A stretch of 64,000 nt of DNA from Aplectana chamaeleonis (taxonomy: Eukaryota; Nematoda; Chromadorea; Rhabditida; Cosmocercidae): positions 556,460 to 620,459 of the forward strand of contig JAPDOI010000423.1 of assembly GCA_029168955.1 (NCBI GenBank), in the 5' to 3' direction. Position numbers and translations under genes: made by a program. Below are positions 10,549-37,825 of this stretch, in pieces. Below the pieces are notes generated by a model that did no database searches, was not told the DNA's origin, and saw nothing but the letters and a program-made list of their open reading frames with translations. Numbering within the stretch: position 1 is the stretch's first letter; each line of letters opens with the position of its first letter.

Positions 10549-12508
10549 GATTATTTTTGTTTTTTTTTTAAATTTATTTTTGTTTTTTTTTCTGTAACTT
10601 AATATTTTTCTTAAACCTTTTCCCATTTTCGGTTACTAAATAGGCCTAACTATACATGACTATGAAAAAGTAGACGGCTGTGGTAGGTCTTTCTTGTCTT
10701 TTTTGCTTTGCCTGAAAAAAAGTTCTGCGCAAAAATTCCTACTTTGCATGATCAGAAAGAAATTTTGAAGTCACAAATTCAGTTCTAGGTAGTTTTCAAT
10801 TTACCCACCTACAAACGGCTACTGCTTTTTAGTGTCGACAGCCCATCATGTCGTGTTCCTCTCTAAAGCATTACCAAACCGGCCTAGCAGCGCGCGACAA
10901 GGTCAATTGCGGCTGCAGTTAGTCCTGAGTGTGACACATGCTGTTCTAACTCAATTCGGCTGTTACTAATCGCAGACTTGTCGAATATTTCCTAGTTTGG
11001 TCGTTTCTCCGTATGGGTAATGGGTAATTGTTCGGCCCAGACTCACATATGCTGCTCTCTATTATTGATCTGGTGTTGACGAATTGACTCGGAACTGGCC
11101 CTAAAGGCACGCGCTTCCGGCTATAATTTTTTACGGGCAGGCAGTTTTCGTCCTCGACCTCTCTGTGGCTTCATCATCGATTGTGAGTGTCGTGGATTTC
11201 TGTTGTGGATATGTGACATATTGGCGCTGAATTTTGTACAAACGAGGGGCATTTGACAAACATGGCAAAAAACGTTCTGTGCTTGCAACATTTATGAACG
11301 GAGAATTTTTTGGAATGCTTGGCATAAATTCCTATCCAGTGATGTGTTTTTGCAGCCGAAATATCTCAAAATCGCTTTCTTGTGAAGCAAATCCTTTTTT
11401 TGCAACCATTTCTGGAAAAACGTCGTGGCCGGCTAAACGAAGCAGAATTGTGCAATTTGGGGAACACTTTTTGTGGGTGGATGACTACTATTTTTCATTT
11501 ATTTTTGTGTTCACTCTACTAACAGAACCTGACTGAGAGCGTTCACTAAATTTGGGCCCCTAAATTGCTCTCCGAAGGTATAAGACCGCCTGCAACAACT
11601 GTGTTGTTGAAGAAGCCGAAAGCCTGAGACGGTCATTTAGCACAGTTTTGAGATGGTTATTCAGCAATTGAAAAAAACTTGTGAAACGATAGTGGCACGG
11701 TTTCGAATGCAGGAAAAGTTTGAAAATATCGAAAACCTTTACAAAGGGGCTCTCTTGCCATTCTAGTTTATTATATAAATGCCTAGAAGTAAGAAAAATT
11801 CAAAAAGCGATAATGGTTTTTTTGAGTAAGATGCTTCCAAGATGTCACCTCCAATGCGATGAGGAGTTTATAGGGCGAGAATAAAAAACATAATAAGGTA
11901 CCGAATTCAAGATTTAGTGAGGTCCACAGTAACGAATCGAACAATCATTTGGCACTGATATTAATGAATCGAAACGAAAATTTCAGTGAATGTGGTCGGA
12001 CATTTATAAGTAGTTTTCATTGTGAAAATTCAGCTTCCAAGATTGGTCCTTATAACTGTTGACCTCTGATGACCTAATCCGAGTAATCCCTTTGGCAGCT
12101 TTATGGGTTGGCCATCAGTCTTCAGCAGTGCTATGACGTGAAGAATTCATGCGCCAATGCGGTTCGCTGCAGCTGCTGCTTTCACCGAATTAGGGTATAT
12201 CGATCTGGTTTTCTAGCATTTCTTCTAGGCAGCTGCGTTTTCAATGGTGTTTTGCTTTGTTAAAGCCTTTTCTACTAGCCGCTTTTTGAATAAGATGGTC
12301 TAGCAACGGCTCTTTTTGTCTTCTAATTCACAAACATTTTTTACTTAGGTTTTTGGGGTTTTGACTGACTGTGGAATTTAAAAGGACCGAATAACCTGCA
12401 GGTTCGAATGACTCTATTTTTCGAGCTGGGAAGATCTGATAGATTTAAATAACTTTATTCTTTAAAAGTATGAATAATGGATAAATTCGATTCACAAATA
12501 ATTTCAAT
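10549..12508. other. Intergenic; nothing recognised
   Basis: AT-rich, with a T-rich run at 10556-10595. Frames up to 100 codons (around 11234-11536) show no recognisable domain and no neighbouring exons in phase. Confidence 0.4.
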
Positions 12509-12980
12509 TTAAAGGCAGTGTTCACGATAAAACTCGTTTTTCTGTTTTTTCCGCCTATCTTGAAAACGGTCCCATGCTGATTTCAGAGATGCCCCTGGAG
12601 TCGTACATGACCCCCTGAAAACGGAGCTATGTCCCCTCAACGTTCAGCTAGGAAGCAATAAGGACGAGTTGTCCGAGGCTTGTAACTCCCGTTTTTTGCA
12701 GCCGATGTGTGTGAGCTGACCTGAGTAAAGAGAGACGTTGAGAATGAAGGGAAGAACGGGGCTTTTGATCGGAAACCATCGCTCATTCAACCACAAATTC
12801 AGGGGAACTGTTATAGGATGTGGGCGGAGTGGCCCAATGGGTCGACTGGCCCACGAGATTTTCACCCACTTAACGGCCGCTTTTCGTCGCACTTCCGTTC
12901 TTAATCTACTTAGAGGGACCCAAAACTTACGTTTTGGCCAAAAAAACGTGCAGCTTTTTCTTCGTGAACGCTGCCTTCAA
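12509..12980. mobile_element. AGGCAGTGTTCACG-family element, copy 2
   Basis: TTAA at 12509-12512 followed by AGGCAGTGTTCACGATAA; the right end is TTCGTGAACGCTGCCTTCAA, with the right target site mutated to TCAA. Interior matches 3411-3901 and 37160-37645. Confidence 0.85.
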
Positions 12981-14698
12981 TTGTATTCGAACCTTTTTCT
13001 GTATAGGCTTGCTTACTAGTTTAGAACCTTGCCGATTAGTAACATTCCTAGACAAACGAAAAAAATACTTCGAACGAAGATCCAAACCAGGGCCTCATAC
13101 GGAAAGCCAAGGTGCCTGGAATTTCCCATTAACCGATTTACAGGACTTACGTATTTACCGGTGTTTCTGGGTGGAATTTCATTCACCGATTTATCGACTT
13201 AATCTCGGAATTTACCGAAATTTTTACCTGTGAAACTTCAGTAGCTTTTGTTTCTTCTCAATCGGCCCATTTCTCGCCTGCATATCATGATTAAATCCTA
13301 TAACGGCTCACAGTGACGACCTTTGTGAGCATTCTCATGCTACTGTTTTCCGCGTTTTTCTTTCATACGACTTTTTACATTTCCTTTTGGTGTTCTAACG
13401 TTTGTCTCTTGACAAACCGATTCTGATGCCGTCATTTGTGCTAAGCCATACTCCTCATCGCTTATCGATACCGCTAAGAGTATGAGTGGAGTCACATCCG
13501 TTCCAGCCAAAAAAAATTCTACTTTTATGCAATAGAGAAACGGGAGGAATGTTTTCCTTATCTGGTTCAAACGCAGGACCGCGATTGAAAAGGATCCCCA
13601 ATTTTTTTCTGAGGAAAGTTTAGATCTGACCCTTACTGGGGCGTAAATTTGGGGGAAAGGTTGCTTAAACAGCATAAAACCAAGTTGAAAGGCCCTGTCA
13701 GTGCTGCCACTCCACCCTTTTATGCTGGTAGTCCACGACCAATCGGCGAGTTTCCTTGAATGCTAGTTTCATTCCAAATTAGAGTTTTTGTGTGGAAAAG
13801 AGAGGTCGTGTTTTGACATAGCAGTAGCTGTGAGCTCTATCACTCGTAGGTTAATGTAGGGGCGTTTCGTAATATTCCCATCAGTTTCTTACAAATTTTT
13901 CCCTACACTGCTTACAAGAAGATCAATCCAAGTGTTCCTCTATCCTGCAAACCTTAATTTAGCCAACCTCACCTTAAAACAGGCGAAGGAGCAACGGGTA
14001 TCGAGAATTTGGGGGTGCCATGTCTTATGATAGCAAGGCACTCCGTTGCTAGGATTCAGTGATTTAGCGGTTTGTCAAAAATGTGGCTTTTTTCTGCTTG
14101 CAGAGAGGCTCTTTCAAATTTGTATTTTTGCACGGAATATGTAGATAAATCGGTTTCCAGAAATTTTCACGAATTTTACCTTCTTTACCGAGCAAATTAT
14201 CGGCAGGAAGTCTCGGGACAATTTTATTAAAAAAATGTTTCCGCACACTCCTGGTTTATGCGAATCAGTAAGAGAAGTTTCTTATTCCGCATCATTCAAT
14301 ACACGGGCTACCAACTATTTCTTCACAACACATACAAGGCTGCTGAGTTCGCCTTGCATTTCCAGAAGAATTCAGTACTCATGTACTCACTAAACGATCG
14401 CTCTCACCAAACCTATGGTGGTGGGGCTACAATTCATAAGTTCCATGTCTTTTGATCTCTTGTTGAACAATTCCCTTTGGTAAGTAAGTGTGCAGCTTCT
14501 GATGAACCAGCCTGTATGTAAATCAACGAATCGATGAATCCTTCCTATCTTTTCCTGATTTTTCAATTAATATCCGCGTCGCCTATATTCCGCTTAACAT
14601 TCCTCTCGTATGTAGGCGCAATTCTGACACTATGAACACAAATTGAATACATTTGTCCAACATTCCATTCGATGATACATATCCACCTATGCCGCGGC
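12981..14698. other. Upstream region of the WDR47 gene; no gene seen
   Basis: No phase-compatible exons on either strand. This stretch should contain the promoter of the following gene, but no specific element can be named. Confidence 0.4.
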
Positions 14699-14715
14699 TT
14701 TTCAGTTGATGTAGA
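14699..14715 (+). promoter_or_regulatory. Probable spliced-leader trans-splice acceptor and 10-nt 5' UTR of WDR47
   Basis: A consensus nematode acceptor (TTTTCAG, AG at 14704-14705) lies 10 nt before the ATG at 14716. No upstream coding exon is needed because the LisH domain starts normally from this ATG, so the acceptor most likely receives a spliced leader. An upstream noncoding cis-exon cannot be excluded. Confidence 0.55.
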
Positions 14716-29618
<14,903 letters not shown>

Positions 29619-30484
29619 CCGCATGGAGCTCCCTCAGTCCGAGTGTAACCCAAGTGGTTTTGAACAACTTGCTCCGCTTCATACTTATTTCTATGGGTTT
29701 GGTTACAAGTGTTTTTCTTGCTTTTTTATTCAGCTGTATTGTACAGTGGGCAGCCTGTTTTGCGACGACGGCTGTCGTCTCTTCTCTTGCCTCAATACAC
29801 TCTCTCAGAGTCTAAAATCCACCTTTTCTTCTTTCCTATTCCAGTCTACTTTTCTCAGCTAGTCAAGTTCCATTTCAGTCTTGCATTTAGAGCATATGCT
29901 TACTGTGCCGTGGGTTGCCTTTCAAGTTCAGGTCCTCTGATACAGCTAGTCGGTTGTGCTGTTGAATACTTGTTACGTACATTTACGCACCACTTACCGC
30001 TATATTACCCGACATTCTCTCATCTCATCAAAAATTGTTTGTTTATAGTTCAAGCATTGCGTTGCTCGTCAAAGAATCTCGGTTTGGACAGTTTTGTTAT
30101 GGGTATTCGTTTTGCAACCCTATAAATCTTATAATGGTCGTTTGCACTCACAAATGAATGAGCATAGCAGCAACTGGAGTAGCGGCTTTTTTTTGAACAG
30201 CTGCATGTCCTCCATCTGGGTGACTCACTTTACCCAACAAAAGTCTTACAATTAGTTGCGAGTAAGTAGCGAATCTGAATGGCGAGGACTTAGACTCTGA
30301 TGGAATACCACACCACTGGAACGCTGATGAAGATTTCGAGAAGATCACACTGCGGCCTCCATACGCTCCTCCATTCAGCCGGAACTGCAATTCGAAAGAA
30401 CTCGATCTGGTATGTGCGCACGGTTGCGTAAAGTGTGTGCGACTGCACAACAACGCCCACAGTGGACACCATGAGGACTAACAA
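29619..30484. other. Region downstream of WDR47; no further gene seen
   Basis: Contains the WDR47 3' UTR. I did not find a clear AATAAA in the first 500 nt, so a variant polyadenylation signal is presumably used. Overlapping frames of 75-138 codons at 29542-30125 are Phe/Leu/Ser-rich with no recognisable domain. Confidence 0.4.
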
Positions 30485-30831
30485 GGGAACTTCTTTTAGT
30501 CAACCTGGCCAATCCGAATGAAATGTACTTTTCTAGAACCGTTTTTGACGTAGTATCCGATTATGATCTTGGCAGCTGGCTAAAACCACACTTTAAAAAG
30601 TTACACGCGTTTTTCAAGGCATGTCCGCAAGGTAATGGTACCCCCCTTGAAATTTTCAGAGCGTTTCGGCCGGATTCAGCAGAAATGTAGGTTCGGCTCA
30701 AAACTTGTATGCAGGGGTAATCTAGAGCGCTGAATCAGGGTTTGGGCACGAGGTGTGGACAAGGCTAAAATTTCTCTGACCCCCACCACCTCTAAAAGCA
30801 TACTTTTGGCGATTTTCTCAAATCCCCTCCC

Positions 30832-31082
30832 AGGGGCCGGATGCATCAACGCGCCGGGGTGGGGTAGGGGTAGTGTAGCCGGCATCACTGAAGATCGCAG
30901 TGCGAAAGCAGTAGATCGTCTAATGAATCGTGCACCAGCTGTATTTTGCGGTGCTCTAGATGCCCCAGCCTCCGAGTTGGGGCAGCTGGGGCACGATCGA
31001 TTCGATGATTTACAGAGTTCTTCGAGGGCGCAGACTGCCCTGCCCCTGCCCCAACACGGCCCAATGATCATTCGGCCCCAGG
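30832..31082. mobile_element. 250-bp GC-rich GGGGCCGGATGC element
   Basis: Ends CCAGGGGCCGGATGCATCAA and TGATCATTCGGCCCCAGG are complementary, with inner CCGAGTTGGGGCAGCTGGGG and CTGCCCCTGCCCC arms. Related GC-rich sequences are at 43083-43275 and 44955-45118. Confidence 0.6.
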
Positions 31083-31549
31083 AGTGTTAATTGTCTGTTT
31101 CGAAGTAAAATTGAAATAAAAGGAATAACTTATTCCAAAAGATGCATAATCTGAAGAAGAACAACCATTTCAAAAAAAAAACAAGACATAGACATTGAAA
31201 TAGATCATGGACGAGGCTTTTCTTGACGGATTACATGAAGTTGCCTCCGTTTTTGAAAAACTTAGCTAAAGTAAGGGTTTTGATAATAGTGAAGGCTCTC
31301 CTTATGCTGAATATAAGACACATAGGTTTAAACGTGTATCCAGAAATTGCGAATGATTCCGGGTAGGAAGCTAAGGTATATATATATATATATGGTGGAA
31401 AAGAAGCAAGGAGAAGGTGAAGTGATTGGCTAAGGTCAAGAATACGGGATGTCTCGAAGAAATAAAGGTGTTTTCAAATTAATATGAGTTTGCAAATTCA
31501 TTTCGCAGGTTTAAGAAGAACATGTCACTTCAGATGTATGGACTTCTGG

Positions 31550-32909
31550 TTCGAAAGAGGTCATCCGATCTGGTTACGGCGCGAATTTTATTCTCCGAAA
31601 CCCACGCATACACGAAACACAAGGCACGGGTTCGATGCCGCAAGATGCATAATTTTCGGAAAACATTAGACCTCACATTTTTTTTTGCAAAGTAAGGGCC
31701 ACAAATATAAGATATTCGAGTCGAGAGTGGTAGATTTACGTCATATACAAATTCTAACGGCATCATAGGAACGCCGAGGACCGCTACAGTATTAACCCTC
31801 ACACTTCTCTCAGGTGTGGTCCCTCTGAAAAGGGGCATTTTCGAAATTTAAGTGTCATGAGAGTAAGATATTTGAGTCCTGCATGGTCGATTTCCACAAT
31901 CTTTTACCGTTTCAGTGTAACGACGAAGATCAGAGCGGAACAAGGTAAAAAAAAACGTAAAAAAAAACTTCCAAGTCCACAAACCCGGAGTAGGGTTTTA
32001 AAACAGCTGTAACTTAAGCTAAAAATGAGCTACCCGGGGTTTGAACAAATCTAAGAAACAAGGTTTGTAACCCTACCGAATTAAACTTTACTCGCTCCCA
32101 GAGGACGCCTTAAAAAAAATTTACTAGGTGTGGACATTTGATGTTTTGAGCATAAATGTCCACACCTAAATGCACTAGCTAGGTGTGGACATTTATGCTC
32201 AAAACATCAAATGTCCACACCTAGTAAATTTTTTTTGCAAGGCATCCTCTAGGAACGAGTAAAGTTTCATTGGGTAGGGTTACAAACCTAGTTTCTTATT
32301 AGTTTTGCCCAAACCCGAAGTAGCTCTTCTGGGAGTTATGTTACAGGTGTTTTAAAACCCTACTCCAGGTTTGTGGACTTGGAAGTTTTTTACGTTTTTT
32401 TTTACCTTGTTCCGCGCTCTATGTACCGGTCTTCGGCGTTACACTGAGACGGGGAAAGATTGTAGGAGTAAATCGACCACGCTGGACTCAAATATCCTAC
32501 TCTCGTCACTCCTAAATTTTGAAATCGACGACTTCCGGCGGGACCACACTTGAGGTAAGTGTGAGCCCAAGCAGTGTAGCGGTCTTCGGCGTTCCTATGA
32601 TGCCGTTAAAATTTGTATATGAGGCGAATCAACCACGCTCGACTCGATCATCGTATTCTCCTGACTTTGAAAAAATGTAGATTTCCATCGTTTCAGCGTC
32701 CATCTTAGACGGTGAAAGTTTGTATATTGGGATAATCTACCACTCTCGGCTCAACTATCCTACTTTCGTGACCCCTTACTTTGCCTAAAAAATGTGAGGT
32801 CTAATGTCTTGCAAAAACGAATCCGCGTAGTTAGTGTGTTTCGTATATGAGTGGGTTTCGGAGAATGAAATTCGAAACGTAACCAGATTAGATGACGCTC
32901 TTTTCAACT
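31550..32909. repeat. 1.4-kb snapback (long palindromic) sequence
   Basis: The outer arms GAAAGAGGTCATCCGATCTGGTTAC and GTAACCAGATTAGATGACGCTCTTTTC are complementary, and complementarity continues inwards (CATTAGACCTCACATTTTTT / AAAAAATGTGAGGTCTAATG; AAACCCGGAGTAGGGTTTTAA / TTAAAACCCTACTCCAGGTTT) to a near-perfect centre at about 32105-32235 (AGGTGTGGACATTTGATGTT / AACATCAAATGTCCACACCT). Arms are unequal (about 620 and 740 bp) through indels. No coding. Confidence 0.85.
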
Positions 32910-34859
32910 AGCTAGTGTTTTTGCCATGTCTGGTCTGGCTAAAATTGAGGCATCTATTTTCGTATCTAAACACTTATTAAAGCGTGTTTTCCATACATGT
33001 AGAATGACCTGTTCTTCTCTGAAAACATATTTATTTCTTTAGTACATCTCGTCGTCTTCGCCTTTACCAATAACTTGATTCATCTCATCCACTCTTTCCT
33101 TCCGGCCCATTACGTAGCTTCCAATCTGTTCTTATTTGCAATTCAGTACACAACTATCCAGGATACACGCCCAGAACCTATGTGCCTTATATTCAACCGT
33201 GGGAGAACCTTTACTATCATTTTAACATATACGTAGATAACAAGGTTTCATACTAATTGGACGGTATTACCGAATTATTCGCAAAAATTTCTAAACGGTG
33301 TACCTACTACCCCCGGTCAGAATGATTCACGTGGTCTCCCGGTGGAGCTCAGACCCCCTCCCTCCACCACTACGCAGCTCAGACCCGCCGGTGTGAACAT
33401 CCACACCCCGCACCGAGCCCTGTGCTGATCACGAATCTGGAGTTCGCTTGTCGGAATTCTGAAGTTTACTGTAGGTTACGGTAGGTACCATGCCATTTAG
33501 GGAGCTAAACGTACCTGAGTATTTTGAAAATCGACAAATGGACATTAAATTCGTATTCACCCTCACGAATAACCCCAGCATACAAATTTTGAGTCAAATC
33601 TGAGACTTTGACCGAACCACCATATATACACCGTAATCTAAGGTCATCTGCCAAAAATCGATAAACGGATCTCAGATTCGCGATTAGCGCCCCAAATAAT
33701 TCACTAGGAGGATTCTATGTCAAATCTGGTACCATTTTCAAAACGCTTGCAGAGCCTTAGAACTGGTATAAATAAACGCCCAACCAAGAATCCGTCTAAC
33801 AAGGGAATGACCAGACCTGGTCGCCAGAACTACCCATAAAGTCATGTTTTTCTGATCGACTACATCCTGGGTAATCCTCAAAAGCCTAATCTATGTAGCT
33901 GCTCGAGTAGTAGTGAAGAAAAAAGTTATGAACCAAAAAGTGAAGAGCCCTGTAGGATTATCACCATCAAGCTACCGTTACCTGCCATAATTTCGAGAAA
34001 AACAAAAAACGAACCTCAGATGCGTGTTCTACGCCCCAAAAAACCACCTGGAAAGAGTTTGGGCTCAAGATTTTTCCTCGACCTCTACACCCCTCAAAAA
34101 ACGGACCCCCCTGGGGCTTCAGACGTCAAATTTTTTCCCCAAGCTCCTCCGCCTGGGGAGTTTTCTGAGGTGCGAGCACACTCATGAGGCTCTTTAGACG
34201 TTTTTTTTTTCAGGGGATTACGGTAGTTTGATATAGGTGTAATACAATTTAGCTACCGTAGCTCATAGACTTCCATCCAGAGAATCATGTGGTTCCGTTC
34301 CCTTTCCTGCAAAAAATTCGCCATGCTGTTTTTTTTGGGACGAACGATGTTAGGGATATTGATATAGAAGTTTATTGACGATAATTCTGATGGGAAAAGT
34401 CAGCAATCACTTCGAGTGGAGTACACGGCAAGAAAATTCAACACCAATGGCAATTTCTGAGGAAGTGGACGAAGCAGAAGTTCTTATTACAGTAGCAGCG
34501 AAATATGAAATTGACATAATTGCAGCATATAATTTCCTCCCATTTGCCGATTACAACAGGGAAAAGCGTTGCAATTGGGCTGTCGAGTCCACCGGGATGG
34601 TCATCGACGTACCCTGACGTGAAATGGACAATCGCCTGAAAACTGGGGTGATTAAATATGACGCAAAGTAAGAGGTTCAAGTCGCCACAGAATAAAATAG
34701 CCAATGATTATTCATTAGAAAATTAGTTTCCATGTTTTGATCTTCTGTCTACTTGTTCTTCTTCCCTATGAGGGCTGGTGTCGATAAAGTATAATCAAAA
34801 TGCCGCCTACAGTTGTTGGACTCTGAAAAAACTCGTTGCAAAAATTATATTAGCAGAAA

Positions 34860-34925
34860 GGATCGAAACCGGGAACCTCCGCATGGTAGGCCGCTGCCTT
34901 GGACCATTGGGCCTGGTGGTGTTGT
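34860..34925 (-). pseudogene. Weak tRNA-like fragment, - strand
   Basis: The complement of GGATCGAAACCGGGAACCTCC reads GGAGGTTCCCGGTTTCGATCC, close to a B box with one extra T. No full cloverleaf found. Confidence 0.2.
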
Positions 34926-35464
34926 TGGAATGATAGATGATATGGCACTCGCCAATTTCTCGCCATTTCGACCTCATTTAACAAAATGGCTTATAACGTT
35001 TTCCCCCATCACTACTCGGGCAAATAGTAGGGTATTCTTACGAATACACTGAAGGTATTCTGGCAGAAACACATGAATGTATGGGAAGTTCTGGCAAACG
35101 GGTCTGTTCATTCCCTTGTAAATCCGAAACGCTATCAGTCTGGGCAAAGTTTGAGAAAAGCGCCTTCGTCCAAACTTTGCTCAGGCCGGGTTCGTTTTGG
35201 GAGCTGAACACTATTATGAGGCCCGTTTGCAAAATTTCTTAAGACTAATGCGCTTTTTGGAAGGTGTAATATGTACGGAAATCTGGTGAAGAACGCCTAT
35301 AGCTTTTTTTCAGGGGGGGGGTTTATGCAGCCGCGAAGATCATAATCGGATTCTACGTCAAAAACGCTCTAAGAGAAGTACATCTTATCCGGAATGGCCG
35401 GGCTGACTTATAGTAGTTCCCGTGTAAGGTGCTGACAACTGATGGATCGACCTCTGCTTCCTAT

Positions 35465-35934
35465 CTTGAGGGCAGCATACACACTCGTAAACGTATTTGA
35501 GATTACTACGGAAATCGATTCGGATGGCTCAGAACCAAACGCCTATGCATTTCGAAGCGTCAAAAATGACCCACAATGCCGTTACAAGAATAGCAAGTTT
35601 GGCCCCGCCCGTACTTTTACGCCCCTGTATTTGCCTTTTTCCTACAAAGCAAGGTTGCTGGGTCATCTTCAGCATCGGTACTGTTGGTGGATTGCCTAAC
35701 AAGTAAACCACACACGTCACTGAAGGCGAAGATGACCCAGCGACCCCGCGTTGGAGGAAAACGGAACATACAGGTGGCGTGAAAATACGGGCTGGGCCAA
35801 ACATGCTACTCCTGTGACGGCATTGTGGGACGTTGTTGGCTCTTCAAAATGCGTAGGCATTATGTTGTAAGCCATGCGGTTCGTATCACGGTTGTTATCC
35901 CAACCACGTTTACGAGCGTGTATGCTGCTTTCAA
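35465..35934. mobile_element. AGGCAGCATACA-family element (B1), copy 2
   Basis: Left AGGGCAGCATACACACTCGTAAACG; right CGTTTACGAGCGTGTATGCTGCTTTCAA. The interior matches 1040-1515 (GAGATTACTACGGAAATCGATTCG; TTTCGAAGCGTCAAAAATGACCCACAATG). Flanking TTAA eroded to TCAA. Confidence 0.8.
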
Positions 35935-36223
35935 CGGTGTCCGATGTGAGCAAGGTGAGCATGTCAAGGACCTTGCTTCCTTAGTTCAGGAAGAAGTCGC
36001 CGCGATAGCTGGAGTCCACAGCAGAATTGGCAAGGCTGCTTCCGCCTCTGCAGCGCTCTGCGGGTGCTTGTAGAGAAGTTCAAACGTGGCGATAGAAGCA
36101 AAAATGCGTATCTACCCCTCGCTTGCGTTGCCGATGTTGCTGTACAGAGCTGAAACATGGACGTTTCTTAAGCAGAAGGAGCGTTTCCTCCGCGTGTTCA
36201 AAGTATGGAAGAGGTGTGAGGTC
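35935..36223 (+). pseudogene. LINE reverse-transcriptase C-terminal fragment
   Basis: The + strand encodes KDLASLVQEEVAAIAGVHSR and then, in another frame, KMRIYPSLALPMLLYRAETW followed by LKQKERFLRVFKVW. These resemble the thumb end of LINE RTs, where K-x-R-(I/L)-Y...P-x-LLY-G-x-ETW is a conserved block. Frameshifted and truncated by the element starting at 36224. Confidence 0.65.
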
Positions 36224-36655
36224 AGTGGTATACTTTGTCGCTGTCATAAGCGACAGCCACGACATTTTGCACAAATCGCGGCGGTGCCCGCATCGGAACA
36301 ACGGCATGGGTAGTCGTAGGAGCAGTTATCGCGCATCCGTCGCAGCGACGAGTCGCGGACGGCTGATATATTACAAATAAGCCGGAGACTGTTGCTGGCA
36401 CTGCCGCTCGTCACTGCGTCAGCGACAGATTTAAAGGGCGGTAGCCAAGGCTTATGCATAGTATGGCGGCAAATTCTGCGCCGCAATGATGGAGAATAAA
36501 GGGCAGGCACTGAGCTGCGTAGCCTCTCTCTATCCCTAATCGTGGCGACGCGAATTTCGCCGGCAGACTATGCGTAAGCCTTCAGACGACAGGCGTTCGC
36601 TGCCGCTGTGCTCAGCGACGCTACCGTGTGTCGCAGAAGTATACCATTGGCCTTA
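36224..36655. mobile_element. GGTATACTTTGTCGC hairpin element, copy 2
   Basis: CAGTGGTATACTTTGTCGCTG at the left and CGTGTGTCGCAGAAGTATACCATTG at the right are complementary. The left half matches 4455-4620 closely. It truncates the adjacent LINE fragment. Confidence 0.75.
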
Positions 36656-37159
36656 GAGAGACCTCCAGAGCTCGGAGAAGCCTCTGGAAAGACTCAGGAA
36701 TATTTTGATTGACCGGCATCGACCGCTGGAGTGATCTCCTATGCACGATCCGCAGTGGAGTTCGTCCGTCGCCGCCGATGGTGTGATATCTTTGCCACAT
36801 ACGGTGGCGGCAAGGATATAAGTTCACTCATGGTTGGCAGTACACTCGATCTCGCCGGCGGTACGTGGTAAGTAAGAGGTGGTAAGCGCCTGGTCAAAAC
36901 ATGGTTCGATGGTGCGGGTATAGCCAAACCAACACGATGATGCGCGTATGGGCAATACAGCATGATAGTGCAGTTCCCCAAGCCCATCTGAGGTAGGATC
37001 TGGGACTGGTACGGTGCGCTCAACTTCCGGCTGAGTGCCTTCCCCGCTATTTACTATAGAAGAGCGCAGCAAAAACAATGGTAAATCATTCCCCTTATTC
37101 GATTGCGCCGGGTTTATTCCGAAGCCAAATCAATAGGTTCATTTCAGTGTTTCACTCAT
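36656..37159. other. Unassigned sequence between repeats
   Basis: Frames of 70-94 codons on the - strand (for example around 36824-37078, including VPVPDPTSDGLGELHYH) look moderately protein-like, but I cannot link them to a family or to neighbouring exons. Confidence 0.3.
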
Positions 37160-37645
37160 TTAAAATCACAGTCCAACCTCAGAATCGTTTTTCTGTTTTT
37201 CTCCCATCTAGAAAATGGTCCCACGCTGATTCCAGCGATGCCTCTGGAATCGTACAAGACCCCTATGAACGGAGTTATGGCCCCTCAAAAGCTGAGCTGC
37301 GAAAGCATGGTGTATGAGTTGTCCGAGGCTTGTAACTCCCGTCATTTGCAACCGATGTATGCGAGCCGGGTTTAGTGAAGAGAAAGGCTGAGAATGAGAG
37401 GAAAAACGGGGCCATTGATCGGGAACCAAAGCTCATCTCGATGCTGTTGGGCTCTAAAAATCGTAAAAGAGTGTGTGCCAAAATGGCTTCACGATGTGGA
37501 CGTCAAAGGATGGCTTCCACCTATATCTCGCTTATTCGGAGGAGTTGAGAGCTCGCACTTGGCATGTGCTATGTAGGGTAGGTCTGCTAAAAACAATTAT
37601 ATAGAAATCTCAGATTTCATCCCTGCGCTTGCACTGTGCCTTTAA
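37160..37645. mobile_element. AGGCAGTGTTCACG-related element, copy 3 (variant ends)
   Basis: TTAA at 37160-37163 and 37642-37645. The left end is divergent (CACAGTCCAACCTCAGAATCG) and the right end is GCACTGTGCCT. The interior matches 3411-3901 and 12509-12980 strongly (GAGTTGTCCGAGGCTTGTAACTCCCG; GAGGAAAAACGGGGC). Confidence 0.75.
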
Positions 37646-37825
37646 CAATTTTCTTATTTCTATGGCTGATCATGAAGGATAATGCCTTTTCTGTTCAACA
37701 TCGTAGTTTCTGTTTGATGATAGAAAGTAGGACCAACCGAGGGGTTTCAAACTCGAAAACCGCGTCCCGAACAATAAATTTGGTAAAAGGTTATAGACGA
37801 CATCTCCGGCAGGATACGAATTACA

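Larger units (their letters stand above)
30485..35421. mobile_element. About 4.9-kb inverted-repeat element, no transposase recognised
   Basis: The left arm from 30485 (GGGAACTTCTTTTAGTCAAC...GTTTTTGACGTAGTATCCGATTATGATCTT) is complementary to the right arm ending at 35421 (AAGATCATAATCGGATTCTACGTCAAAAAC...GGAATGGCCGGGCTGACTTATAGTAGTTCCC). Arms are about 105 bp and imperfect. The interior includes a GC-rich element (30832-31082), the snapback at 31550-32909, G/C-rich unique sequence at 33300-34200 and a possible tRNA-like piece (34860-34925). No long open frame is seen, so it is nonautonomous or a composite of several insertions. Confidence 0.6.

Noticed and set aside
29709..30125. 138-codon frame downstream of WDR47
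   Set aside because: Phe/Ser/Leu-rich from T/C-rich sequence, with overlapping frames of similar quality and no known domain.
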